The notes under the pieces were generated by a model that was not told the DNA's origin, did not search any database, and saw only the letters and a list, made by a program, of their open reading frames with translations. From the NCBI GenBank assembly GCA_050309705.1, contig JBNRMR010000077.1:1-17863 (forward strand): a stretch of DNA of 17,863 nt, read 5' to 3'. Made by a program: the position numbers and the translations under genes. Shown piece by piece: positions 6,201 to 12,976 of the stretch; within the stretch, counting starts at the first letter, position 1, and each line of letters starts with the position of its first letter. This DNA comes from JBNRMR01 sp050309705. Its GTDB lineage: Bacteria > Bacillota > Clostridia > Christensenellales > UBA1750.

Positions 6201-9145
6201 CTAGCGGAAGCCCATCAGGCAGCACGACTGCAGATACTGTCAGGGTTAGATCCTTCTGGTCAAGGGGCGGAACCGGCAGCCAGACATTGACCGTGAAAAA
6301 GGTGGATGCGGCTGACCCAGGCAAGGTGCTGAGCGGCGCTGATTTCCGCTTGCTGAATAAGAACGGCACACCCATAAGCGGCAGCAATATGAGTGCGACG
6401 TCCGGAACGGACGGCATAGCCACTTTCTTGAACATCCCCGACTGGGCCTACTATGTCGAGGAGGTAACCCCGCCGGCCGGCTATCTGCTGAACACGCCGC
6501 TCCCGGTCAGGCAGCCCTCGGGAACTGCTCCGCCTGTGCGCCCCTCCGAGATTATTGAGGACGAAGACGGCGATATCAAAATTGCCTACATCTTCACCAA
6601 CGCTCGCGGCTATGGCGATATTCAGCTGAACAAAACCGGCAAACCCGGTGCGATATTGAACGACGGCGTCTTTACGCTCGAAGCTGTAGGCGTAGACGGA
6701 AAGTCTGATGACGGCACTGTGTTTGCTACCAGGAATGAAATCGTAACAAACGGTTCGGTTCTGTTCGAAGATGTTCCCATGGGTAAATACACACTTCGAG
6801 AAACAAAAGCGCCGAACGGATACAAGCTTTCGGATGTGGTGTACACGGTGACAATTGGCTACAACAACGATAAGACCGGCACAGTTGTGAGCTACCAGCA
6901 AACAGCGCCCACAACCGGGGCTTCAACCAGAACAATTCCTACGCTGAACAACGAGGTAGCCCTAGCAACGGTTCAGATCGACAAGACGGGTGCGGGGGGA
7001 GACCCACTTGACGGAGGAGAGTTCAGCCTCACAGGCACCAGCGTGTTTAACGAAGCGGTTACAATGACCGGAGTGGCCAGCGTTGACGGCAAGGTGACAT
7101 TCGAAAACGTGCCCGTGGGCGAATATATCATTAAAGAAACCATTGCGCCGACGGATTACCTGCTCTCCAAGAAGGTGATAGAGGTGCGGGTTGTCTACAC
7201 CGACGACACCAGGAGCGCCACCAAGGTAGAGTACAGGTTCCAGGTGGAGGATACTCCCAATGATTGGGCAGAAACCATTGAGCTGAACAACCTGCTTATA
7301 CCCGACGTGGAGCTGACAAAGCATGATGCCAATGGAGACGTGCTTGAAGGCGCGGAGTTCGCTCTCTATGACAGCGAAGATGATCAGGTGGGCGATAGCG
7401 TTTTGTCCGACGAACGCGGTGTAGTCCTGTTTGAAAAGATTGAGCCGGGCGAATACACGATAAGAGAAGTGGACCCGGTGAACGGCTACCTGCTTTCCAC
7501 TAAGGTGGTTGAAGTGGTTGTGGGCTACGAAGCAGACGAAAGCGCCACAAAGGTGGAATATAGATTTGAAGGCGAACAGGTCTTCAGCGAGTCTTTGATA
7601 TTCGCCAACGTGGAGGGAAGGGCGGACGTTTCCTTCGACAAGATAGGCATGGGCCCGAGGCTGGATGAAAACGGCGTAGCGCTTACGGACGGAACCTTTA
7701 AGTTGTCCGGCGAAAGCATATTGTTTGGAGATATTGAGTTCACTAAATCTCCGGTGGACGGCGTTGTGACCTTCGATAACATTCCGATGGGAACCTACAC
7801 CATCGTGGAGGTGGACCCCCCGACGGGATTCCTGTACTCCGATGAGGTCATCCATGTCAGCGTTGAATACGCCGATGACGATGAAGGCGGCGTGGACAAA
7901 ACCGCCGTGAAGGTGCTGTACTGGTCAGAGGGCGACGAGAATCTTCCCTCGGAAACAAATCCCACCTTCGTGAACGACCGCGGCTATGGCGACATCCAGT
8001 TCACCAAGACCGGCTGGGAAGGCGCGCTTCTGGATGGCGGAACCTTCAGGCTTAAAGGAACATCGCTGGATGGATTCACGGTGGTGGATGAAACCGCGGA
8101 GGCGGAAGGCGGCGTGGTGAAGTTTACGGGTGTTCCCATGGGAACATACACGATAACCGAAACAGAGGCGCCGGATGGATATCTGAAGCCCGATGACTAT
8201 CTGGACGGACAGGAGCAGCCCAACAGCGCCATCGAGGTGCGCATTGTCTACGATGATGAAACAACCAAGACCGCAACAAAGGTTGAGTACAGATGGCTTG
8301 GCAGCGAGGATGAAGCGGACTTTACCGAGGGCGAGCTGCCCGTGGAAAACTGGCTGATTCCCTCCATCAAGCTCATCAAGGTCAATGAATCAGGAAAACC
8401 TCTTTCCCGTGCTGTGTTCGTGCTGCGCACTTCCACAGGCGAGTTTGTGCAAAGAGTATCCTCTGACAGGCGGGGCGTCGTGCTGTTTGAAAGGGTAATG
8501 CCGGGCCACTACACAATCAAGGAAGTGCGATCCCCCGTTGGCTATGACCCCTACCCCGAAGAAATTTCAGTGACGGTCACACCGGGCGCGGATGTGGATG
8601 TGATAGAGTTGTCCGATGTGGTAAACACCCAGGCGGAGCTTGGAGCCATAAGGATAACGAAGATAAGTTCCACGACGGGCGAGGTGCTGTGGGGTGCGAC
8701 ATTCTCCCTGTATGACTCAGGCGGGAATCTGCTGGCCACCGCAGCGACTGACTCCGACGGCATCGCCGAATTCAGGGATCTGTACCCCGGAAAGTATAGT
8801 ATCAGGGAAACCAAGGCCCCCCAAGGATATCTGAAAGATGAAATGGCATATGAGATCAATGTGGATTGGCGCACTGTTCATGAAATAACCATAAAGAATG
8901 CGCCCGATCCCAACGAGCCCCAGGAGCCCACAACTCCGGGCACATTCCCCACGCCAACCCCCGGACCCGTTGTTCCAGGGCCATCGGTCACTCCTTCGCT
9001 GCCGGACAGCTATGTGCCCGGTTCGGCTCTGCCCCAGGCGGGAGAATTCTGGGACGCGACATTAATCAGCATACTGGGCGGAGCGCTGATTTTGGGCGGC
9101 ATTGCGATTGTGATTGTGAAAAAGCGCAGGAGCGTGAAAGGCTAG
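3272..9145 (+). CDS. Giant LPQAG-anchored surface adhesin with collagen-like tip and 13 isopeptide-type modules
   Basis: This is a 1957-residue cell-wall protein. Residues 1-27 are a signal peptide (MTRRK, hydrophobic core, cut after AQA). Residues 47-85 are 13 Gly-X-Y triplets rich in Asp, followed by a poly-Asp stretch. Residues 100-285 resemble an MSCRAMM adhesive head. Five CnaA-like modules begin near 287, 422, 563, 713 and 852. Each has an early Lys, an Asp before a hydrophobic-Pro turn in most, and a late Asn (for example FKNKA, FQNNV, FGNEV). Eight CnaB/SpaA-like modules begin near 1004, 1114, 1232, 1345, 1451, 1571, 1697 and 1791. Each keeps Lys in the first strand, Glu in a Y-x-[LIV]-x-E motif and Asn in the last strand. 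A Pro/Thr-rich wall spacer, LPQAGE (1920-1925), a membrane helix and KKRRSVKG end the protein. GAGGAGG lies 7 bases before the ATG. No YPKN-type pilin motif is visible, so a monomeric fibre is more likely than a pilin. Ligand unknown. Confidence 0.9.
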   Translation: MTRRKLISLIVVVSLLFQIILVPLAQATGLADGATGQQTEGESVLPGDDGGDGKEGLPGDDGDDGEEGLPGDDGGDGEEGLPGDDDDDDGQPDEGPKFGLGGMGFGPFSNGEDDDTDPPAGEITGLPYLIIHGSEDDPPTYIQVNGDNVVQTGNEFSGVLPGDTISMQIGFTLSEGDEEAEPPVQYRYNSGHYFYIDLPEGVEFNSSTDPASPETIGDIATWYIETIGGNSRIRVQFTDAVKAGAWGVIALSGEFDDSDGGGEDGTTIELGSQTYTFIRRQIVPGSPTVEKAGTYDEETNAITWTVTVKAPEDESSFDFSGYTIVDEYSDNQTYVPGSFEVGGADIAGTDLSFGTNQISYTFPEETKAGAITITYQTTPITAAEGEDVPTFAGGNSSFKNKATLRDTGDDWVAADDDTVTVDWVEKDGTAKDIATRNGNYVIKWTVTVNVREAGAEIVDTFPSGLTLIEGDLIDGTHPITINGELIAGSGYVYDDENNTLTYSFDDEFRGLATLVYYTEVSPEALDDNAAVKFQNNVTFSWTNIYGTVPGASEEVGIVGGGGIINKSAQTSDAVNYNDKENRYIQWTITVNRNTYSDIAAITIKDKIPAGQVLVVDNAGHPFTVSGGQNNEIISDISTSTRLNEFNDTDGEGFTYSFANPISSQHTITYYTKIVDLSSLYNTNDATVSFGNEVEIVGRKGETGGATQTFKSQMMEKKAGTYNYADHTVMWTITVNRNQLPLTNAVVTDTIPAGMEFINTTERPFTVQKGTDTAVVTAPTSTTPANATTRGTFTYNFPSSIDDVYTITFYTKVTDAELAKHWESVKTFTNKADLDADEIDEPIEVTVGVGMKNPVVSKKATFDNSKDKDIKWEVVINPANVALSGAYVTDELHPSLRLHADSVVLYKAAITSTGTVAKKTPQETVDLTGRVTLPSALNDNTLRVNMPDGTGIYILEFTTEIEDVDNVDIVNEVTLNGSSGSPSGSTTADTVRVRSFWSRGGTGSQTLTVKKVDAADPGKVLSGADFRLLNKNGTPISGSNMSATSGTDGIATFLNIPDWAYYVEEVTPPAGYLLNTPLPVRQPSGTAPPVRPSEIIEDEDGDIKIAYIFTNARGYGDIQLNKTGKPGAILNDGVFTLEAVGVDGKSDDGTVFATRNEIVTNGSVLFEDVPMGKYTLRETKAPNGYKLSDVVYTVTIGYNNDKTGTVVSYQQTAPTTGASTRTIPTLNNEVALATVQIDKTGAGGDPLDGGEFSLTGTSVFNEAVTMTGVASVDGKVTFENVPVGEYIIKETIAPTDYLLSKKVIEVRVVYTDDTRSATKVEYRFQVEDTPNDWAETIELNNLLIPDVELTKHDANGDVLEGAEFALYDSEDDQVGDSVLSDERGVVLFEKIEPGEYTIREVDPVNGYLLSTKVVEVVVGYEADESATKVEYRFEGEQVFSESLIFANVEGRADVSFDKIGMGPRLDENGVALTDGTFKLSGESILFGDIEFTKSPVDGVVTFDNIPMGTYTIVEVDPPTGFLYSDEVIHVSVEYADDDEGGVDKTAVKVLYWSEGDENLPSETNPTFVNDRGYGDIQFTKTGWEGALLDGGTFRLKGTSLDGFTVVDETAEAEGGVVKFTGVPMGTYTITETEAPDGYLKPDDYLDGQEQPNSAIEVRIVYDDETTKTATKVEYRWLGSEDEADFTEGELPVENWLIPSIKLIKVNESGKPLSRAVFVLRTSTGEFVQRVSSDRRGVVLFERVMPGHYTIKEVRSPVGYDPYPEEISVTVTPGADVDVIELSDVVNTQAELGAIRITKISSTTGEVLWGATFSLYDSGGNLLATAATDSDGIAEFRDLYPGKYSIRETKAPQGYLKDEMAYEINVDWRTVHEITIKNAPDPNEPQEPTTPGTFPTPTPGPVVPGPSVTPSLPDSYVPGSALPQAGEFWDATLISILGGALILGGIAIVIVKKRRSVKG
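3404..3547 (+). repeat. Four tandem 36-bp units encoding an acidic collagen-like segment
   Basis: Units begin at 3404, 3440, 3476 and 3512, each with a Leu codon and each coding for LPGDD-(GXY)-rich 12-residue units. The last unit has drifted to a run of six Asp codons. The repeats are contiguous and in frame inside the adhesin gene, so copy number could change without breaking the reading frame. Confidence 0.85.
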
Positions 9146-9154
9146 TTTATAGGT

Positions 9155-9937
9155 ATGACTGATCAAAATAAAAAGGGAGGGGCGCGAAAAGCGCCCTTTC
9201 CCGCCGAAAGAAAGCGTTCCGGCAGATTCATGAAGGTTTTGCCGGTACTGATGATAGTTCTGGGCGGGTTGATGATTGGCGGCGTGCTGGCGATAAAGCA
9301 ATATACCGCAAGGCAGCAGACCACGCTTATAGATCAATACAGGAGTGGCGCGAGACAGCAGGCCTCTGCTCAGAGCACCCCAGGGGCAGGCGCGCAGGAG
9401 GCTTCAGCCGAGCCTGAGGGCACCCCGGGGGATGGGAGGATGGAAGCCCTTCCGGACACCGAGCAGATGGTGGAACTGGACCAGGAGACGGCTCCAAGCC
9501 CACAGCAGATTAAAGATGACCTGGCAAACATAAAGCTGCTGGGGATAATGAGCATCCCTAAAATAGATTTGGAGGTGGCTGTGGGGGAGGGCGTGACCAA
9601 TAGAACCATTCGCTACGCGGTGGGGCATTTTGAGCAGACCGCCCTTCCGGGCGAAAACGGCAACTTCTCCGTGATTGGCCACAGAAGCTATATAATGGGC
9701 GAGTTCTTCAACCGGCTGGACGAAGTGGAGATAGGCGACCAGATAACCGTTGAGAGGGACGGCGTGCTTTACACATATTCCGTATACGATATAATGGTGG
9801 TGGAACCCACAGACATGTGGGTGCTGGATGAAACCCCTGATCCCCAGATAACGCTGATCACCTGCACGCCAATACGCATTGCCACTCACCGGCTGGTGGT
9901 AAAGGGAACGCTTATTGATACATCATCTTTGAACTGA
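9155..9937 (+). CDS. Sortase (cysteine transpeptidase) paired with the LPQAG adhesin
   Basis: This 260-residue protein has a basic cytoplasmic N-terminus, one membrane anchor at about 27-48, an extracytoplasmic Ala/Pro/Glu-rich linker (about 60-118) and a C-terminal sortase domain. The catalytic triad is visible: H176 in IGHRS, C237 in TLITCTP and R246 in THRLVV. Sortases cut an LPxTG-like signal and join the protein to peptidoglycan. With no C-terminal membrane helix it is unlike pilus-polymerising class C enzymes; a class D-type or general anchoring enzyme fits better, but the class is inference. It lies 9 bases after the adhesin, surely in the same operon, so LPQAG is its probable substrate. 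ATG 9155 lacks a good ribosome site (AAAGG is 14 bases away), which suggests translational coupling. An in-frame ATG at 9230 (residue 26), just before the membrane helix, is an alternative. Confidence 0.92.
   Translation: MTDQNKKGGARKAPFPAERKRSGRFMKVLPVLMIVLGGLMIGGVLAIKQYTARQQTTLIDQYRSGARQQASAQSTPGAGAQEASAEPEGTPGDGRMEALPDTEQMVELDQETAPSPQQIKDDLANIKLLGIMSIPKIDLEVAVGEGVTNRTIRYAVGHFEQTALPGENGNFSVIGHRSYIMGEFFNRLDEVEIGDQITVERDGVLYTYSVYDIMVVEPTDMWVLDETPDPQITLITCTPIRIATHRLVVKGTLIDTSSLN
9175..9202 (+). other. Stable hairpin at the start of the sortase gene
   Basis: GGGCGC (9180-9185) pairs with GCGCCC (9191-9196) around a GAAAA loop. The flanks extend the stem (GGGAG before, TTTCC after, with G-T pairs). 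It lies in codons 8-16 of the sortase if ATG 9155 is used, or between the genes if ATG 9230 is used. It could lower sortase expression relative to the adhesin. It lacks a true T run. Confidence 0.6.
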
Positions 9938-9949
9938 GCAGTCAATTTT

Positions 9950-9986
9950 AAGCAAAGCGAAGGTTTCTTCCACGCTTTGCTTTTCT
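9950..9986 (+). terminator. Terminator of the adhesin-sortase operon
   Basis: AAGCAAAGCG (9950-9959) pairs perfectly with CGCTTTGCTT (9973-9982), followed by a T-rich tail. It lies 12 bases after the sortase stop. The region 9987-10079 holds no gene that I can see. Confidence 0.88.
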
Positions 9987-10079
9987 ATTTATACTTGCTA
10001 AATATTTTTTTTATAAACAAAGACAGGTTTTATCGCAAGAAAAACTTCATCCCAAATAGGTGGAAGGAAAGCCGTCATT

Positions 10080-10112
10080 AAAAAAAACAGACAGGCGAGC
10101 TGCACCTGTCTG
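10080..10112 (-). terminator. Terminator of the DUF1846 gene
   Basis: On the minus strand CAGACAGG and CCTGTCTG (10112-10105 with 10095-10088) form a perfect 8-bp stem, followed by eight T residues (10087-10080). It is placed 44 bases after the DUF1846 stop codon. Confidence 0.9.
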
Positions 10113-10155
10113 CTGAAAAGCCGAAAATGTTCTTGATCGGGCGCCAGGGGCGGCA

Positions 10156-11643
10156 TCACCGCTTGTGATAGAGCTTTTTTGTCTGATAGTGGGGGTCGCA
10201 GGTCAGGTTAACGCCCAGCTTTGAATAGACATTTTCATCCACATTGGAAAGTATCACGCTGGAGTGGGCCTCCAACCCCTTCAGGTTCTTAAGCTGCTTC
10301 ATTGCAAGCTCTGCGGCTTCGCTGGTTGCGGCGCTTATTGAAAGGGCCACAAGCACCTCGTCGGTGTGCAGGCGGGGGTTATTATTTCCCAGATGCTTCA
10401 CCTTCAATTCCTGAATCGGCTCGATTATCGTTGGGGAGATCAGGTGGAGTTCATCGGGGATGCTTCCCAGCGCCTTGAGGGCGTTCAGCAGGAGCGCAGA
10501 GGTGGCCCCTAGAAGCGGCGAGGTCTTACCGGTGATTATTCTGCCGTCAGGAAGTTGCATGGCTGCAGCCGGCGCTCCCGTTTCTTCCGCCCGGGCAAGG
10601 GCAGCCTGTATGACGGGCCTGTTTTGGGGGCCAACATCCGCCTGGCGCATAACAAGGGCTGTCTTTTGGGCCTCCTCTTCAGTTGCAACGCCCTTGCGCA
10701 CGCCGCACAGTGTGGCGTAATGGCGGCGTATTATTTCGTTTCTTGCGGCCTGCTTGCAGACCTCGTCATCGATGATGCAGTTGCCCACCATGTTAACGCC
10801 CATGTCCGTGGGGGATTTATACGGCGATTTGCCATATATGCCCTCGAATATCGTGCTTAGAACCGGGAAAATCTCCACGTCGCGGTTATAGTTGACAGAG
10901 GTCTGGCCGTAGGCATCCAGATGGAAGGGATCGATCATGTTGACGTCGTTTAAATCGGCCGTGGCGGCTTCATATGCAAGATTTACCGGATGCTTGAGCG
11001 GAAGATTCCAGATGGGGAAGGTTTCAAACTTAGCATAGCCGGCCTTTATGCCATTTTTGTGGTCGTGGTAAAGCTGTGAAAGACAGGTGGCCATCTTTCC
11101 GCTGCCGGGGCCGGGGGCGGTCACCACCACCAGTGACTTCGTGGTCTTGATATATTCGTTCCGGCCATAGCCCTCATCGCTGACTATGTAGGGCACATCC
11201 TGGGGATAGCCCTCTATTGAATAATGCAGATAAACATTTACGCCCATGGACGACAGCCTGCTTTGGAAAACTTTTGCCGCCTGCTGACCGCTGAACTGGG
11301 CTAGTACAACGCTGATATCGTTTATGCCGATTGCGCGAAAGGCGTCAATGAGGCGCAGCACGTCCATATCGTAGGTGATGCCCAGATTGCCGTTCACCTT
11401 GTTTTTTTCGATGATTCCGGCGCTGATGACAATTATAACCTCCACGTCCTCTTTAAGCTGCATCAGCATCCTTATCTTGCTGTCAGGCTCAAAGCCCGGC
11501 AAAACGCGCGAGGCGTGGTGGTCATCAAACAGCTTGCCGCCAAACTCCAGATATAGCTTGCCGCCAAACTGGTCTATACGCTTTTTTATATGCTCCGATT
11601 GCATGGTCACATACTTCGCATTATCAAAACCAATCTTAACCAT
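10156..11643 (-). CDS. DUF1846 family protein of unknown function
   Basis: The 495-residue length and sequence match the DUF1846 family, which is common in Firmicutes and whose role is not established. Visible marks are the N-terminal MVKIGFDNAKYV, the FGGKLFDDHHASRVLPGF segment (about 34-51) and a phosphate-loop-like TAPGPGSGKMATCLSQL (about 175-191), with GPGSGK at 178-183. The loop suggests nucleotide or phosphate binding, but this is inference. ATG 11643 has AAGGAG 12 bases ahead and a second weak GGTGA site closer. It has its own promoter and terminator, so it is monocistronic, and there is no sign that it works with its neighbours. Confidence 0.9.
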   Translation of the reverse strand: MVKIGFDNAKYVTMQSEHIKKRIDQFGGKLYLEFGGKLFDDHHASRVLPGFEPDSKIRMLMQLKEDVEVIIVISAGIIEKNKVNGNLGITYDMDVLRLIDAFRAIGINDISVVLAQFSGQQAAKVFQSRLSSMGVNVYLHYSIEGYPQDVPYIVSDEGYGRNEYIKTTKSLVVVTAPGPGSGKMATCLSQLYHDHKNGIKAGYAKFETFPIWNLPLKHPVNLAYEAATADLNDVNMIDPFHLDAYGQTSVNYNRDVEIFPVLSTIFEGIYGKSPYKSPTDMGVNMVGNCIIDDEVCKQAARNEIIRRHYATLCGVRKGVATEEEAQKTALVMRQADVGPQNRPVIQAALARAEETGAPAAAMQLPDGRIITGKTSPLLGATSALLLNALKALGSIPDELHLISPTIIEPIQELKVKHLGNNNPRLHTDEVLVALSISAATSEAAELAMKQLKNLKGLEAHSSVILSNVDENVYSKLGVNLTCDPHYQTKKLYHKR

Positions 11644-11700
11644 AAGCTCACCCTGCTCCTTCGGATTTGTTTTTATCTATCAAAAGAAAATAACTTTTAT

Positions 11701-11729
11701 ATTCTATCTCTATAAACAGTTTCTGTCAA
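11701..11729 (-). promoter_or_regulatory. Strong sigma-A promoter of the DUF1846 gene
   Basis: On the minus strand a perfect TTGACA (11729-11724) is followed by exactly 17 bases and TAGAAT (11706-11701). The start codon is about 58 bases downstream. Confidence 0.8.
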
Positions 11730-11763
11730 ATGCTTTTAGGGCTTTAAGAAAGTTTACAAAAGA

Positions 11764-11793
11764 AAAAGCTCCCGTCTTAAAGAGGGAGCTTTT
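11764..11793 (-). terminator. Terminator of the kduI-kduD-kdgF operon
   Basis: AAAAGCTCCC and GGGAGCTTTT form a perfect 10-bp stem around a 10-base loop. On the minus strand the T-rich tail follows the stem. It lies 9 bases after the kdgF stop. Confidence 0.9.
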
Positions 11794-11801
11794 GGTTGCT
11801 C

Positions 11802-12125
11802 TTAAAGAAAATCCTCCCGCTTGGGTGTGAATATGTCCAGCATCAGTGAGTCGTCCTCCAGGCAGACGAGGCCGTGGGGAACGTCGGCTTCGCTGTAGAA
11901 GCACTCCCCGGCTTTGACAATCTGCTTCTTGCCGTCCATCTCGGCTTCAAAGGTTCCCTTTATAATATAACCGCACTGGCGGTGGGGATGGGCATGAACG
12001 TCGCCCACCATTCCTTTCTGCCACTTAAGTTCAACCACCATAAGGTCATCCAGATATCCCTTTATGGTGCGAATGACGCCGTTGGGAAGGGTTTCAGGTT
12101 TCATATCCTTTTCAAGAATGAACAT
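11802..12125 (-). CDS. kdgF: KdgF-like cupin, unsaturated uronate linearisation
   Basis: This 107-residue single-domain cupin has metal-ligand motifs in place: H44-A-H46 with Q50 in the first cupin motif (HAHPHRQCGYI) and H84 in the second (VPHG). KdgF proteins open the ring of 4,5-unsaturated uronates released from pectin or similar polymers, giving the linear keto acid (DKI) that KduI uses. The assignment rests on the small cupin fold, the metal residues and its position 27 bases after kduD in an operon with kduI. Other small cupins look alike, so context carries much weight. ATG 12125 has AAAGGAG 12 bases ahead, a long spacing. ATG at residue 8 with AAAGG close by is an alternative start. 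Confidence 0.75.
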   Translation of the reverse strand: MFILEKDMKPETLPNGVIRTIKGYLDDLMVVELKWQKGMVGDVHAHPHRQCGYIIKGTFEAEMDGKKQIVKAGECFYSEADVPHGLVCLEDDSLMLDIFTPKREDFL

Positions 12126-12152
12126 AACTTCGCTTTGCTCCTTTCAAGAAAA

Positions 12153-12935
12153 CTAAGAGGGCTGCTTGCCGATATATGCCAAAATGCCACCGTCCACGTA
12201 GAGTATGTGGCCGTTCACGAAGTCAGACGCACCCGAGGCCAGGAACACCGCCGGGCCCTTGAGATCGTCTGTGGTGCCCCATCTGGCGGCGGGCGTCTTA
12301 GATATAATAAAGCTGTTGAAGGGATGGCCGTCCACCCTAAGGGGGGCAGTCTGAGGCGTTTCGATGTAGCCCGGACCGATGCCGTTCACCTGTATGTTAT
12401 ATTCGCCCCACTCGCTGGCAAGGTTCTTGGTGAGCATCTTAAGCCCGCCCTTTGCGCTGGCGTATGCGGCGACTGTCTCGCGGCCCAGTTCGCTCATCAT
12501 GGAGCAGATGTTGATTATCTTGCCCGCCCTCTTTCTGATCATGGCGGGGGCCACGGCCTTCGAGACGATGAAGGGGGCGTTAAGGTCCACATCGATCACC
12601 TGGCGGAATTCCTCGGCGGTCATGTCCACCGCGGGGATGCGCTTGATGATGCCGGCGTTGTTCACGAGAATATCAACCTCGCCAATGTTCTTTTCGATGT
12701 CGGCCACCATGGCGTTCACGGCGTCTTCATCGGTGACGTCGCAGACATAGCCGTGGGCATTGATGCCGGCCTCTTTGTAGGCTTTAAGGCCATTATCCAC
12801 AAACTCCTGCTTAAGGTCGTTGAAAACTATGGTTGCGCCCGCTTCGGCCAAAGCTGATGCTATCGCAAAACCGATGCCGTATGAGGCGCCGGTGATGAGG
12901 GCAACTTTACCTTCAAGGCTGAAGATATTGGACAT
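12153..12935 (-). CDS. kduD: Short-chain dehydrogenase, KduD/DhuD-type (often named gluconate 5-dehydrogenase)
   Basis: This is a 260-residue classical short-chain dehydrogenase. The nucleotide-binding loop is TGASYGIG (15-22), the NNAG motif is at 92-95, and the catalytic residues are S145, Y158 and K162. The sequence strongly resembles streptococcal enzymes annotated as gluconate 5-dehydrogenase, which sit in glycosaminoglycan-uronate operons (DhuD-type). Between kduI and kdgF the expected reaction is NAD(P)H-dependent reduction of 5-keto-4-deoxyuronate-derived diketo acid (DKII) to 2-keto-3-deoxygluconate. The ribosome site AGGAGG lies 7 bases before ATG 12935. It starts 41 bases after the kduI stop in the same transcript. 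Enzyme class is sure; the exact substrate is inferred from context. Confidence 0.87.
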   Translation of the reverse strand: MSNIFSLEGKVALITGASYGIGFAIASALAEAGATIVFNDLKQEFVDNGLKAYKEAGINAHGYVCDVTDEDAVNAMVADIEKNIGEVDILVNNAGIIKRIPAVDMTAEEFRQVIDVDLNAPFIVSKAVAPAMIRKRAGKIINICSMMSELGRETVAAYASAKGGLKMLTKNLASEWGEYNIQVNGIGPGYIETPQTAPLRVDGHPFNSFIISKTPAARWGTTDDLKGPAVFLASGASDFVNGHILYVDGGILAYIGKQPS

Positions 12936-12976
12936 TTATATTCCTCCTGTTCAAAATGTGCAAACAAGCAAAAAGC

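Noticed and set aside
3272..9145. The giant surface protein considered as a pilus backbone
   Set aside because: No YPKN-type pilin motif is visible, the sortase lacks the class C C-terminal membrane helix, and there is no minor pilin gene nearby.
11874..12857. A 327-codon plus-strand open frame opposite kdgF and kduD
   Set aside because: kduD and kdgF have full catalytic motifs and ribosome sites on the minus strand. The plus-strand product is His/Gly-rich with no recognisable domain.
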